Positions 11,706 to 24,774 of a DNA stretch of 64,000 bases are shown here, piece by piece. A model generated the notes under the pieces. The model saw only the letters and a program-made list of their open reading frames with translations, did not search any database and was not told the origin of the DNA. The DNA lies in NCBI RefSeq assembly GCF_001540865.1, contig NC_033640.1, forward strand, positions 9,744,552 to 9,808,551. Reading direction: 5' to 3'. Each line of letters begins with the position of its first letter. Position 1 is the first letter of the stretch. Position numbers and translations under genes: made by a program. Source of the stretch: Ananas comosus. Lineage: Eukaryota; Streptophyta; Magnoliopsida; Poales; Bromeliaceae.

Positions 11706-14700
11706 TCACCGGTCGACTCGCGTAATAACGTATCGCCATTTCTCCCAGTAAAACATAGTTTCTGAGAGGGGCTTCTTCCATTTCAAAATGGACCATGCTG
11801 TAAGGGCTAAAAAAGCGGGGATTATGAAGTTAGAAAGGACCGTCGACGGGTTAACAGTAACACCGATTGCATCGGTTATCCAATCCGAGTAGCTGAAGCT
11901 CGGGTTTAATGCTTTCTGCATGACGAAAGCACCGAGTGCCCAGTCGAGTGGGACGCTGCCCACCTCGTTCGCAAAATCAATCCTGCTCGGCAAAGAGAAA
12001 AGCTCGAAACATGAAGAGAAAATGATAGCACACTCCGTAAAGCAATACACATTCGATTAAAACATAGGATGCATGCGCAGATATGGAGCAATGCATGGAG
12101 CAGCGCACGCACCTTTTATCATCCAAAGCGATGCCAAGACTGTCGTGCAGTAAGGCCACGATATATGCTGAGGAGAAGCAATATAAGAGGAGTTCCTCCT
12201 CATCCAAAGAATGATGGCGCTTCTTATGCTTTAACCAATCTTCGTTACAAAATCGTTCCCCAGCCAACAATAAATCAGAGAGAAATGATGTTGGACCAAG
12301 CCCAAAGAACTATCGAACAAGAAAACAAGGCCGGTTAAGTAAAACATAAAGCAAGTATAGTAGTAGCCACAACCAACATAAAACCACAAACAGTAAAGTA
12401 AATATTATGGACTCATTATGTTCCGAACCGCTATCGATTTTCTAGCAAAAACTTAGTGACAACAACAAGAACATAGTAGCCCATCCATCGACACATCCCA
12501 TCTCATAGAATGTGAATTTGAAAAAGCACAGCAAAACAAGGCCTAACTTTTATCATTTTGCATGTAGACACAAACTAAAACATCTAAACAAACTGGAGGT
12601 AATTCACTAACCTTTGAAGTGTAAAAGAAATTCTCTGTAGCTAAGAATCTCCCCTGCAGCTTCGGCACAAAGGATGAACCCAAGGGGCAGTGATGATATA
12701 CACATTTCTCTGCATGCAACAAAGTTCTTATTTAACTACTAGGAAGCAGAAATAGTTTCATCACGATATCATTTTAAAACAATTAGTATACACAACATCT
12801 ACGGCTCACAGAAAGGGAATTACATAATGACATAGGTAGTATAAGCAATATTGCTTATATTTTAGATACTCAGCCATGAATTACATTGCGATACAACCTA
12901 GATGTACAACGGCTAAGAGCAAAAGTTTCTAATGATTTATCTTCAAAGATAGGTTAGTTATATAGGGATTCATTACTGATGAATATGCTAGCTAGGTCTT
13001 ACAGGATGGTGTAAACGACCAACATGCAGTATGCCTACACATATATAACCTGAAAAATGGAGCTTTAGGGAATTTAAAAAGCAAAAAGCTTCTACCTTTT
13101 CCTTTCTGGAGCAGTGCCAATGCAGCAGATCTACACTCAGAAAAATTACCAACTGCATAAGCAGTGAACCGGACGCCAGCAGATAGCTTCAGTGATCTCA
13201 TACTATGCAAGAACCCTCTAGGAGAGCACGGATCTCTATATATCACCTCCTGAAGTGATTCTGCAGATGCATTAAAGGAAATAGCTTAACAAATTTTTTT
13301 TTAAGTACCACACAATAATAAAAGCATCGTATCATGTTATATTGAAAGGGTAAAAATGAAAGTACTAGAGGAAATGATGAATTTTAAAGCACTCCCTAGA
13401 AAATAGATGGCCATCGCTTTCCTAAAATGATGAGTTTTTAAATGTATAGAGAATAAACTGCAGCAAATGGATCATACTAGAGTTACTAGACCACAAGACA
13501 AAATTATGTTCTCCGCTTATTAGGGAATTTCATCGCTAGTAGCAGAACACTTCTTCTGAATCTGTTAACCAATATTATTCAGCATATATCAACAGTGCAT
13601 CACAAGAAGCAGCTTACTTGATTTCAGGTGTCTTGAGCTAAGAAGTTCATGAAGTGATTCATATGCCACATTCTGCATGATAACATGAGGTTGGTGAGAG
13701 CACAATACCGATGATAAGAGAGTCAGACAAAAAGAACAATAAAAAGGAGAAAGTTAAACATGTATATACAAGAGCGAAAGCATATTAGCATCAAGTTGTA
13801 GTCATGCAAACTTCAATAGACATGTCCACCCAAAAAATGCTGCTACAGACATATTAGGATCAAGATTCATGATGTATGGAAGATACATTATTCAGCGTAA
13901 ATGGCAGGCTAGTGAAGAATGATAGACTAAAAATTTTTAGTTAAATATGAAATGCACTACAATAGAAAGCTTTTGTTAACACGGAATCATCTGAATGAGC
14001 CACCTGACCAAGATGTAGAAAGCTGTTGCTGTATAGATTATATGTGGCATCCCCAAGCTTAAGCACCTGTGAGAACTCTGAGGGCAAATGTTCACTTGTA
14101 ACAAATGTCACCTGAAACATAAACAATGAAGCGAGTCTAGCAGGAAGAACAGAGACTATTCAAAGGGTTTGCAATTATTTCCATGTCATTACATTAATTT
14201 TCCATGTTAAGATAAAAAATGGCGACAAAAAACAGTTAGAAATTTACTACTGCCCAACTACGAAAGGCCAAAGTGCTAAATTATTTGAAAGATCCCATTT
14301 CCAGAAGTGTGAACCCTGGCTGGGACAAATGCAAATAAATAAGGTTTTTAGAGGTATGCACATGTATCAACTTTGTAGTAGTAATGTCAACTCAAATGTT
14401 TGGAGGTGCAAAAGAGGCTTCACATGACAGAGCCCTTGAGTACAATACGAGAAATAGAGGGGTCAAAAAACAAAGGGACGAAATAAGACCTGAGCAGATG
14501 CTCCACCAAGTTCAAGTATTCCAGTTGTTTTCTGAGGGTCACCTCCAAGAGCGCCCAGGGCATAGTTTGCCGCAACCCATGCATATATGCCTTCATCAGT
14601 GCCTGCAAAATATGTTCAAACATTATAGCATTTTCTTCAACAAGTTCTTCGAATGTCGTATTATGAGAAACAGATAGCAGCGTATTGAAAGCACTTTCTC

Positions 14701-15619
14701 TAAATATCTATTACATGCAATTTAGTTCAATCTTTCTATATGAACCCAATGGAACACACAAACTTTTATTGCTGTTCTCTCGAGAACCCAAGTAGCAGAA
14801 GCACAGTATCTACGATAACGATCAGAACTAGATGCATAATGAACAACGATATATGCTTCAGAAAATGAGTATAAATAACTATGCAAATATATAATTGCAA
14901 CTATCAATGTCCCTCCTTTACAAAAATTCAACCAAAATTACTCAAACATTAATGCGACGAAGAGAATAGCAGTACGAAATTGCAAACAATAGAGATCTAA
15001 ATAACCTACCTGAGATCACACCGGCCCATTGATCCTGGAACCGGAACCTCGAAGCCTTAAGAACTTTCCTGCAAGACTCCAATATCCTCTCCACAACCCC
15101 AGCTTCAACAAGCCGCAAGCCCGCGGTCGCCATTAACCTCACCTCCGTCTCCCCCCACCGATCCCTCGGCACCATCCCTCTCGCGAACTCCAAAAGCCCT
15201 AGCAGAGACTCGCCGGCACGGCTGGGTTCCTCCGCATACGCCGAAAGACCCGGATTCACCTTCATCGAAGCTGTACGCTCGAGATCGAGCTGCGGAACTC
15301 CTCCCCACCCGATCCGGTACCCGAAGACATGGATCCGGGATCCCGTGCTCCCACCATCGATGATAATAGCGAATTCCGGAGGCGTCCAGCCGCGTGATGC
15401 GACGAGGAGGTAAAGGAACACGGCCAAGGCTGGGGAAGCGGCGGCGAGGACACAGACGCCACCGCCGCTGCTGCGGCTGAGCTTAGGAATGGAGGAAGGG
15501 ATCTGGGAGAGGAGGAGCGATTGGAGCTGAGGCAGCGCCGATGAGTCCATCTTGGTGGTGGTGGTGGCGGCGGCTGCCCCGGGATCGATCGCGCGAGGTG
15601 GAGCATTAGAGCGACGCAT
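11706..15619 (-). CDS. APY6: Apyrase (GDA1/CD39 nucleoside phosphatase), APY6-like; 8 exons
   Basis: Exons in coding order: 15010-15619, 14490-14602, 14004-14111, 13618-13672, 13096-13260, 12612-12709, 12113-12309, 11706-11982. All introns are GT-AG and the joined frame stays open for 540 aa. The start is the ATG at 15617-15619, giving an MRRS beginning as in the APY6 group. A hydrophobic anchor spans about 56-73. Apyrase conserved regions follow: DGGSTGSRIHVFGY (within 85-101), RLMATAGLR (to 169), TDEGIYAWVAANYALG (from 205), GILELGGASAQ (to 241) and PLDWALGA (460-467). A second hydrophobic segment is at about 498-515, so the topology is a lumenal or outer domain between two membrane helices. 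The family hydrolyses NTPs and NDPs, usually in Golgi or other endomembranes. Length and domain order are normal, and no lesion is seen. The APY6 assignment, rather than APY5 or APY7, is by similarity from memory. Confidence 0.92.
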
Positions 15620-15622
15620 CAA

Positions 15623-16932
15623 AGGAAGGAGACGATCCCGGGATCTAGGGTTTCGATCGAGGAGGGAGAAAGGGGGAGAGGGAGAGGGTTAGGGTTTTCT
15701 AGGGTTTTGCCACGCCCCTCTCCGCCTCTTCTCGCCACGCGCCACCCCCGCCCCTACGGGGCGGAGATTAAGGAGTGTCGGAGACTCCTTTTGGACTCCG
15801 GTGAATGGACACACAATCTCCCTAGACCTGGTCCCGCCACGTAACCCCTAAACCACCAATCATCATAGAAGAAAGAATAAATAAAAAAAGAGAAGGATAA
15901 ATTTTTTTGCCGGTTCAGTGATGACGTGGCGGACCAGGTTTAAGAAAGAGTTTACGAGGCGAATGTGTTAGTTAGAGTTTTGGATTTGCTACATCTTTCG
16001 CTGTAGCGTGCCACGTGTACTTTTGCTCGATAAAATTAGTTTGTAGTTTTGCTCGAAAAGTGTTAATTACTGCATGAGAAAATGGAGACGGCTTCTGTTA
16101 ATACGGTTTTGATTTAGGAAGATGAATGAGTTTGGGCAGGTTTGAAGAAGCTAAAAATAATCACCTTCTCGTTTCATTCAGTTTTACGCTTTATTCAAAA
16201 TCTCCCAAACTACTATTTTGAATCAAATTCCGAAAAAATATAACTCCGCGTGTCGTATTGGTTTTGCTTAATCCATTTTTCTTTCCAAGCCAAAATGTTT
16301 TTAAGAAAGCCGTAGACTAATTTGGTATTCCAACTCATCTTACGTTACTATATAAAGTGGAGATTAAAGGAAAATAAATAAAAATTTGCTTTTGTATTTA
16401 AAGGTGAGACTATTAAAAGTACATCATAATCAAATTATTATGATATACAAAATATGATATTACATAACGAAAAAACACTGAATATTTTTTTATCATATTT
16501 TATTACTGTAAATAATATAATTTTCTGTAATCTTAAACTGAGCTTTAGATGGCCTGAAATCATGGCATACCAAATAGCCATCTGGCTTTTTTATTCTTTG
16601 TAATTTTTTAAATTGATTTTAGAATATATATATATATTGTTATTCATTCAGTATAATAATAAATTTTAATTTGAGGAGAAAAAAATTAAAAAATAAAATA
16701 TTTAAATAAATTTAAAAATCGTGCACAGGCCGGGCCGAGCTGGGCCGGAGTACGGCCTGTTGGGTTTATATCGCACCCGTTTTTGCATAACCTGATCCGA
16801 ACGGTCCAACGGGCTCGCCTCTTTCCTCGATCCCTCTCCTCTCTCTCTCTCTCTCTCTCGAAGCTCTCGAAGCAACTACTACTACATTGCTCTCTCTCTC
16901 TCTCACACACACACACACAAACACACGCGCAA
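15623..16932. promoter_or_regulatory. Shared upstream region of divergent apyrase and GET3 genes
   Basis: The two start codons are 1.3 kb apart in head-to-head orientation. On the apyrase side, 15686-15709 holds two back-to-back telo-box motifs (AGGGTTTTCTAGGGTTTT, reading AAAACCCTA on the minus strand), with a third at 15646-15653; such motifs are common near plant transcription starts. On the GET3 side, TGGGCC at about 16741 matches the site II motif frequent in organelle-biogenesis genes. Two CT-rich microsatellites (about 16838-16860 and 16889-16910, the second followed by (CA)n) probably lie in the GET3 5' leader. The middle, 15850-16700, is AT-rich with no gene. Confidence 0.5.
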
Positions 16933-19900
16933 ATGGTGCTCCTCTCCCCATCGCCCCACCTCGCGCGCCACCTCTCCCTCGCGGCCTCTCGACACCTCTC
17001 ACCATGGTCGACCTCGCTCCCCCTTCCTCGCTCGCGGCCCCTCCTCCTCGTCCGTCGCCGCGTCCTCCACGGTTCGTCTCCTCCTCTTCCTCTTCGTCGG
17101 ATAGCCTCAGCTCTTCTTTGTTCGTTATTTCCCTCTAATCCGTGGTGAATGGTGTAGGGTTTTGGGCTTCTAAGTTTGCACGATTGTGTTGCGATTCATT
17201 GATGCTTGGTTGAGCTTTGAGATGATGGTTTTGACATAGTGTTGGGGGTTAGCTGAGTAGAGTTGAATTTGGACGTTTCGGCTTAAAACCTCGAGTAATC
17301 CTCGTTAAAAATCGGATTTTGATTGTACATCGATCAATTTTGTTACAGTTTAGCGCCCGGCGAGTTCCTTTCGTCGTAATTTATGAGTAATTGAGAGTGT
17401 AGGTGTATTCATTTATCCGATGTTCGTGCGAAATAATTGGAGTTAGAATAAAAAGATTATAGAGATGCCAATTATTGCTTATTATATGTATAATTATTGG
17501 GAAAAATGTCAGGTTTGGAGAGTTTTCCATTGCCCGTAATAAATGGCTGTGTTTAGGGTTGTAGCCAAGCACAAGTATGTTTTAACTCCCTGTTGCTTGA
17601 GCTTTGCGACATTTTAGATAGTAGCAATAATTGTCTGTAAATGAATTTGGCCACTTCAGCTCAGATCATATAAGAATCATTATTCAAAATTGTTTTTTTT
17701 TTTTTCAATGTATTGGTCGGTTAATTTAAGAGATATTTCCTCACCTAAGTGGTGATTAATGTGTAGTGCTGTATTTCTGACAATTTTAGAAGTAGTTTAT
17801 CAATTTTTGAAGCTTAATGCTTTAAAACAACCATGTTAATTTTTGGAGTTTAATGCCTGTGGACTCTTTATGATGTTAACTAGGGGATTTAAAATTGGGA
17901 TACCACTTGTTTTTGCAGTGCAAGCAATTGCTACTCCAGCAGAAACTACTGTTGGGTTCGACGAGATGGCTGCTGACACAAAGCGGAAGTATTACATGCT
18001 TGGCGGCAAAGGTGGTGTCGGCAAGACAAGCTGCGCAGCTTCCCTCGCCGTGAAGTTTGCAAACAACGGCCATCCGACCCTTGTAGTCTCAACTGATCCT
18101 GCTCATTCTTTAAGTGATTCCTTTGCACAGGTATGTTTTTACTGTCTATATTACAATAGCAAAAAAAAAAAGTTAGGTGAATGCAAAATTTGGGCCTTTT
18201 TGGCTCTTTTGGAGCTTCTGTTCGAGTGCTATTTGCGCAATGCTTCTGATGAAGCACAAACAACATTTTGTTTAAATTCTTTTGGTCGATTCCCTCTATA
18301 TCAGAATTAGAGCTTTCACTGCTTTGGCTTTTGGAGCCCAAAAGCCCATTTCAGCATCCCGCCACATCAAAATTTCCATACTTTTACTTTCTTACAACTA
18401 CTAGGTTTGGAAGGTTCTGCTTCTTGGACTAGAAAAGCTTTTCCTGACACCAAGCTAGATGAGCACTGTTTTTTGTTAATGCTTATATTGATTCAGAACT
18501 GCACATTGGAAATTATGTCATAGTTGACCTAAGCCTTTCTAATCATGGTTTGTAGGATTTGAGTGGAGGAACATTGGTACCTGTTGATGGACCAGATTCT
18601 CCCCTATTTGCACTTGAGGTACAATTGGCTATAATTAGAGATGCCCTGTGGAGATACCATGCATCTGTTTTGTTTCTCTTCTTTCTTGAGCAATTTAATG
18701 AGTTATTTCCTCTGTTGCTCAATAATTTATCCTTTACAGATAAATCCCGAGAAGGCTAGGGAAGAGTTTCGAACCGCAAGCCAAAAAAGTGGTGGAACTG
18801 GGGTCAAAGATATCATGGATAGTATGGGACTTGGAATGCTAGTTGAGCAGGTAGATCATATTTATCTTGTGGATTTTATCTATCCTTGGTATTGTCGCAG
18901 GGCTAATGGTAGATGATTATGAAATTGTGAAAATCAATCCGAACACTATATTTTATTTATTACTTCTTCTTCCATAGTGCATTGGGCAAAATTATGATGC
19001 TTTCAAGGTGTCGCTTTTCGATGAATGTTTGAGGTCTCACATCGAATCAGCATGCAATCTCCTAATTTCAAGTTTTCTCCAGGAACCGAAATGCATTCAT
19101 CACGATTTTTTAACCTTAAATATTTAATGAAAGAGAAGTAAAATCAAAGCTCCCAAGTTCCTATCTATACTAATCCTTTTCCTCTTTGTAAAGATTCTTG
19201 TATGACTACACTATGCTTAATATGACAATTGATTTTGTAATTTTAATATAAATTGAAGTTTCTTTTTTGATTATATCCCAATGTTCAAGTGCTAACTCCA
19301 TCCTTATCATGCTTAATGATGATGACTCTTTAAATTTAGCAGGCAAGTGGCGAGTCCTTAAAAACTTATGCTATTTCAAATCAAAGTTGAGTTGTAATAT
19401 CTAATATTCATGTGAGATCACTTCTCTGTGCAAAATGCTTTGTTTGAACGATAAGTTTTCAAGTTCGTTTTCATCGGTACTAACTGAATTCTCTTATTAT
19501 GATGAAGCTAGGAGAACTAAAACTAGGAGAATTGCTTGACACTCCTCCCCCTGGACTAGATGAAGCTATTGCAATTTCGAAGGTATAAAATAATGTTAAC
19601 AGGTACAGCTGTTCATTTTCTTTGTTGTATATATTAAGAATCGACTGTAACTAGTTCCGTATAATTTCCAGGTTATGCAATTTGTTGAAGCACAAGAATA
19701 TAGCATGTTCACCCGTATAATTTTTGACACTGCTCCTACTGTAAGCATAGTTTCACCAAAGGCTTCTTTTCTTGTGCATGTAATTATGTTTTACTTGAAC
19801 AACTCATTTTTTTCTTCTGATAGGGGCATACACTTCGGCTTTTGTCCTTGCCTGACTTCTTGGATGCATCTATAGGCAAGATTATGACGGTAGATTCTTA

Positions 19901-20299
19901 AGAACGATAATCTAATTAAAGCGACCGTATTATTGTTTGAACCTCTATTCCAAGTCAAGTTTTTTGCTTCTTGACTTTAAATACAATCTACCAGTTTAAT
20001 AATATTTGTTACTGTTACTTGTCTAATCAGCTGAAGAGGAAGTTGGCTTCAGCAACCTCGGCTATTAAATCAGTTTTTGGACAAGAAGAAACACAACCGG
20101 ATGCGGTAAATACTGACTTTTGAACTTTGTTGTGCCGTGCATCATATAGTAGCTAAAGATTCCATCTCTTCGTCTGTGAAGTCTGACAAACTAGAGCAAC
20201 TAAGGGAGAGGATGGTCAAAGTGCGAGAGCTTTTCCGCGACACAGAATTGACAGAATTTATTATAGTGACAATCCCAACGGTGAGAGCCATACTTGTAC

Positions 20300-20350
<51 letters not shown>

Positions 20351-21650
20351 ACAAAAGCGTCGGTAATCCTTTGTTTACAATTTCAGCAAATAGTTACCAT
20401 GATGAGAATGAATTAGTTTCATGCTTGATTTTTTTACCATGCCAAACAGAAAAGGTCTCCAAATACTGTCGCCAGTTCCTTGTAATAGTCAAAACGAGTC
20501 CTATTCACAATAGGAGTCTATAGAAACAAGAAGTAGATATGCGCTTAATCGCCTTTGACGGGATATTATTCCAGGCCAAGTGAGCATTTGGCATGCACGA
20601 ACACACACTCAAACACCGCCTACATTTGTAACTGCACAATTTGGCTTATACGTTAATTTTGTGCACCATTCTCGTTTGTCACGTACCATCAAGGATAACT
20701 AAGATTACTGCAGACTCCTATTATTTTTGGTCAAGAAATAGTCCAGAGAAGCACCTAATTATGAATTATCACCACGACTTTCAAGCACCTCTGTATGAAA
20801 GCAAATGCGTGTATCTGTTTGCTATTTAGAGCAAGACAAACTATGTTTTGACTAAGTTTTATGCTGTCAATCTCGTCAGGTTATGGCGATCAGCGAGTCG
20901 TCGAGACTCCATGCTTCCTTAAAGAAAGAGAATGTGCCTGTGAAGAGGCTGATTGTTAACCAAGTTTTACCACCATCTGCATCAGACTGCAAATTTTGCG
21001 CAATGAAAAGGAAGGTATAACCCAATAATCATTTTTAGGTATTCAATGTGGATGGTTTATAATTTTTGTTATAACTATAATCATCGAGCGGCTTTTTTAT
21101 TCAACTCTCACATTTTGCTCCTGATTAATTCTCTCTATGATGGGTAAATTGCGTCAGGTCCCAAGTCTCTAACCTTTGCATTCCATTACAATTTTATATT
21201 TTCACTGTATTTCTTGTCAAATTGTATGGAAAAACCCACATAAAAGCCACATGTAAAGTCTGAAAATCGACTACGTAGCAATTAGATTATGATGATTCCA
21301 TGAATCTTTCTGTCAAATTTGCCGGAGAAATCTCATGGAAACTCTATTATTGCAACAAAAAACAATGTCAAGGACACAATTGTAACAATCTAGAGGGTTG
21401 GTTCCGAAAGGAAACTACACAACAAGGTTGAGGACCTGCGGTGCAATTTAGCCCTCTGAAGTGGAGAAATGTATGCTAACTTCCTGAAACTTGTAAACAT
21501 TCCTTCTTGCAGGATCAAACGCGCGCCCTCGACATGATCCAGAACGATCCCGAGCTTATGGGCTTAAAGCGAATCCAAGCACCGCTTGTCGATGTCGAGA
21601 TCAGAGGTGTTCCGGCGCTCAGATTTTTGGGCGAGATTATATGGAAGTAG
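16933..21650 (+). CDS. GET3B: Organelle-type GET3/ArsA ATPase; 11 exons
   Basis: Exons: 16933-17071, 17919-18130, 18556-18618, 18740-18850, 19508-19582, 19672-19740, 19824-19889, 20031-20105, 20182-20280, 20880-21014, 21513-21650. All introns are GT-AG and the frame stays open for 393 aa. Residues 1-50 are rich in Ser, Leu and Arg with no acids, like a plastid or mitochondrial transit peptide. The ATPase core has the deviant Walker [11 protein letters not shown] (75-84), switch I STDPAHS (104-110), switch II DTAPTGHTLRLL (219-230) and the CKFC pair (C340, C343), which in this family binds zinc at the dimer interface. GET3 proteins chaperone tail-anchored membrane proteins. The transit peptide points to GET3B (plastid) or GET3C (mitochondrial) rather than the cytosolic form, and I cannot separate these two. 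The 76-bp intron before exon 9 was chosen because nearer AG sites break the frame. A long (TC)n run (20303-20349) lies in the next intron. Confidence 0.9.
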
Positions 21651-23108
21651 CCATCTAGTAACGGTCGAAGCGCCACAAGATTCATACGACGGCTCATCCG
21701 ACGATCTCGCTCTCTCGAATGATACCTCATACGCCGTCAACTTCATAATACACGCCGCGAGTAATTTGCTGTTTATTTCGAAAGCACAAGAGCAGGGCTG
21801 CCATGCTGAGACTAGTACATGTTGCGAACGGTAAAACTGTTGACAGGCACACGAAAATTAGAGCAAATTTTCTCTTGATGTCTTTCTTATATAAAAGACA
21901 AGATAATTTTGGTACTGAGGTTTTTTATATTTGTATCTTTGAGTTGATTTTTATTTTCCTATTTGAAAATCAATTACTTCTTATTGTACTTATCTGCATA
22001 ATCATATATTCATATAATGTAAAGCAGTTAATAGTACAAATTAAATTGGAGTTTCTGGGCCTTTTTTTTTTTTTTTTTCCAAATAGATGGCAAGGCCATT
22101 TTTGAGCCTTGTATGGTATTTATAGTAAATATTAGGTGAATAGTACCACGTATGTTGCAATATAAAAATTGAATACATGTGATTCATATGTTTTTAATAA
22201 AATTGGTTTAAATTAGACAATCGATTCATAGCGTCCTCTATGGTTTCAAAGGCGATTGCGAATTTTAAAAAAAAAAACAAATTGGTATTTTTTAAAAATT
22301 ATATATATTTTAAATATTTTTACATTCAACTTGTTACCAATAAAGGAATTTGGAATCTAAATAAGAATATTCCAAAACGACCAATCACACACTCACGCGA
22401 CGCACGTGGGCGTAAACGACGGAGTCGTACTCCTCCGAAGATGTGGTATAACACGTAATCTAGAGAAATCGCGGCCGTCCATCTCCATCGCCAATCCAAC
22501 GGCCAAGAATGCTCTTCTCGAGGTGGGCCCCGCTGAACTAAAGGGTCGTAAAAAGGAGGAATTCTACACTGTCACACTTGCACCACGTCATCAATAACAA
22601 GCCAATCACAATCCTTCTTTTCAAATAAAAGTACAATAAAAATATTTTTTTACAATCATAATGGGACATATATTCTTAAAATGATTAATTTGATTGGTTT
22701 GTTACGCCACGTCACTAATATACCCGTTGCATTCTAGAATTTTTCCGTAAAAAGGCTTCTCCCGAAAAGGACTCCATCGGCCCACAGCGAATCCATCACC
22801 AAAAAAATTAAAAGAAAAAGGCAAAAAAAAAAAAAGAAAAAAGAAAAATAAAATACAAAAAATAAAAAATAAAAGTTAAAAACCATTTGGTGGAACAATC
22901 TCCCCCGTGAGATCAATTGGCGACAATTAATTTTTAGATTCGTATCGTCCACGTGACGGATCTAAATACTAAATTTTGACTGCTACATCTTTCAAATTGT
23001 GGCAAATAATTTAACACGTCTCTCTCTTCCAGCAAAGTTGGTCTATTTCGATCGGATGTTTTGAACATAATTTAATATAATTTTAAATGTTAAAATAATT
23101 ATATATAT
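21651..23108. other. 3' flank of GET3 and gene-free spacer
   Basis: The 3' UTR probably occupies the first few hundred bases. Beyond it are homopolymer runs (T16 at 22063-22078, A-rich 22800-22870) and a G+C-richer patch at 22385-22600 without a recognisable ORF. That patch could be a promoter remnant, but nothing downstream looks transcribed. Confidence 0.45.
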
Positions 23109-23646
23109 AGTTGAGATAAAATATTATCGATAGCAAAACGGTTCCGCCGTCACCTATTTATTTTCGACGATGGAGCCTTCAAATCGACGATCAGTATCGT
23201 TGAATATGATTTATATTACTTGAAATATTTAGAAATTAAATTTTAAATTTTTTTTGACATTATTGACCCAATGATCAGAGGGTTTCAAAATTTACAATTT
23301 TAATGGTCGATATGAGGTATTTTCTCGTCTAACGGTGTAAAGATATCCAAATTGATTGAATATTAGTTAGAAAATTCTTTAAACTATTTAGAACAAGATC
23401 TATATATTCGATTTTGATTACAAGATTCTTATTATCACTTTTTAAAAAATATTCATTTTCAGCTGTTCATTTTATGTTCACTTGATGGACAAGAGAACAA
23501 TACCAGAAAAGTATGAAATTTGGTTTCTACATATTTCAAATGGTATAGATCATATTCAACGGTGCTGATCGTCGATTTGGAGGCTTCATCATTGAAAATA
23601 AATGGGTGGCAACAGAACCTGTTTGCTACCGATAGCATTTCAACTC

Positions 23647-23650
<4 letters not shown>
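23109..23650. mobile_element. Foldback element, family F (542 bp)
   Basis: The left end AGTTGAGATAAAATATTATCG matches the complement of the right end (CGATAGCATTTCAACTCAACT) with few changes. Paired inner blocks include ATCGACGATCAGTATCGTTGA at the left and CAACGGTGCTGATCGTCGAT at the right. It is nearly the same length as the copy at 40419-40959. It is non-coding and flanked by (TA)n. Confidence 0.8.
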
Positions 23651-23678
<28 letters not shown>

Positions 23679-23682
<4 letters not shown>

Positions 23683-23765
23683 GAGCTAGAATACTTTTAA
23701 AAATATCACCCCATTGGTGCTTTTAGGTTTCTAGCGCTTGGATCTACTCCTTGATTACTAGTAGC

Positions 23766-23799
<34 letters not shown>

Positions 23800-24007
23800 G
23801 AGCTAGAATATTTTTAAAAGTATCACCCCATTGGTGCTTTTAGGTTTCTAGTCCTTGGATCTACTCCTTGATTACTAATAACCATTGGATCAAACACTAT
23901 TCCACCTACCACCACCTACACCACCTACCACCATCATCACAACCTTACATTTCTCTATCCAATGGTTAAAAAACTCAAAAGCACCACCTCATTGGTGTTT
24001 TTGAGAG
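23679..24007. repeat. Short MITE-like unit, tandemly duplicated, then cut by an N
   Basis: TTGAGCTAGAATACTTTTAAAAATATCACCCC at 23681 is repeated with minor changes at about 23799, each copy preceded by a (TA)n run. The second copy continues through CACCACCTACA-rich sequence to GGTGTTTTTGAGAG, the complement-like right end, stopping at the N of 24008. It is probably a relative of MITE family A. Confidence 0.6.
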
Positions 24008-24008
24008 N

Positions 24009-24534
24009 ACTATCGGTAGTAAATTTCTCGATTTACTACCGATTTATTTTTGATGATAGAGCTTCCAAATCGACGATCGGTATCATTAGATATAATCTAG
24101 ACCATTTAAATTATCTAGAAATCAAATTTCATGATTTTTTGGCATCACTAATTGAACGATCAAAGGGTCACAAAATCTATAATTTTAATGGCCGATATGG
24201 TGCATTTACTCGTTTAACGGTACAGAAGAGTTCAAATCAACTAAATTTTTGTTAAAATTTTTTTTAAACTATTTAAAATAAGATCTAGACTCTAGATCTC
24301 AAATATAAAAATTGTATAACTTTTTGAAGGATATTTATTTCTAGTCATTCATTTTTCTGTTCACTTGATGGACAAGAGAACACTATCGAAAATGTGTGAA
24401 ATTTGATTTTCAGATAGTTTAAATAGTTTAGATCATGTTTAACGGTGCCGATCATCAATTTGAAAGCTCTATCATCGAAGACAAATCGGTAGTAAACCAA
24501 GCCGTTTATTACCGATAGTATTCTAGCAAAACTC
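24009..24534. mobile_element. Foldback element, family F, 0.24 kb upstream of the plastid MDH leader
   Basis: ACTATCGGTAGTAAAT at the left pairs with ACCGATAGTATTCTAG at the right. The inner pairs GATGATAGAGCTTCCAAATC and GATTTGTCTTCGATGATAGAGC are also complementary. It begins immediately after the N at 24008. It lies within the likely promoter region of the malate dehydrogenase gene. Confidence 0.75.
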
Positions 24535-24774
24535 TATATACACGAACGTGCGAGATAGACATGATAATTTAATTTTAGGATTGAAAAATAAGATAAATAT
24601 ATTAAACTATTTTTTTTTGCTAGACATTTTTACCTAATAGGTCTGTTAAACTATTTTATTGTCAAAACTTAAAAGTTTAGGGATCTATCCGTCACAGTTG
24701 GTAAAGGTGAGGGGGTCATTGTAAAATTTTCCCAATATGAAGCACAGGGGAGAGGGTCGGCGCTTTATTTCTCC

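Noticed and set aside
15620..15622. Extending the apyrase by one codon to 15622
   Set aside because: That codon is TTG, not ATG; the first ATG is at 15617-15619 and gives an MRRS start.
16686..17148. Overlapping frames rich in Ser-Leu or Arg-Glu
   Set aside because: They read through CT/GA microsatellites in the GET3 leader; only the ATG at 16933 leads into the ATPase.
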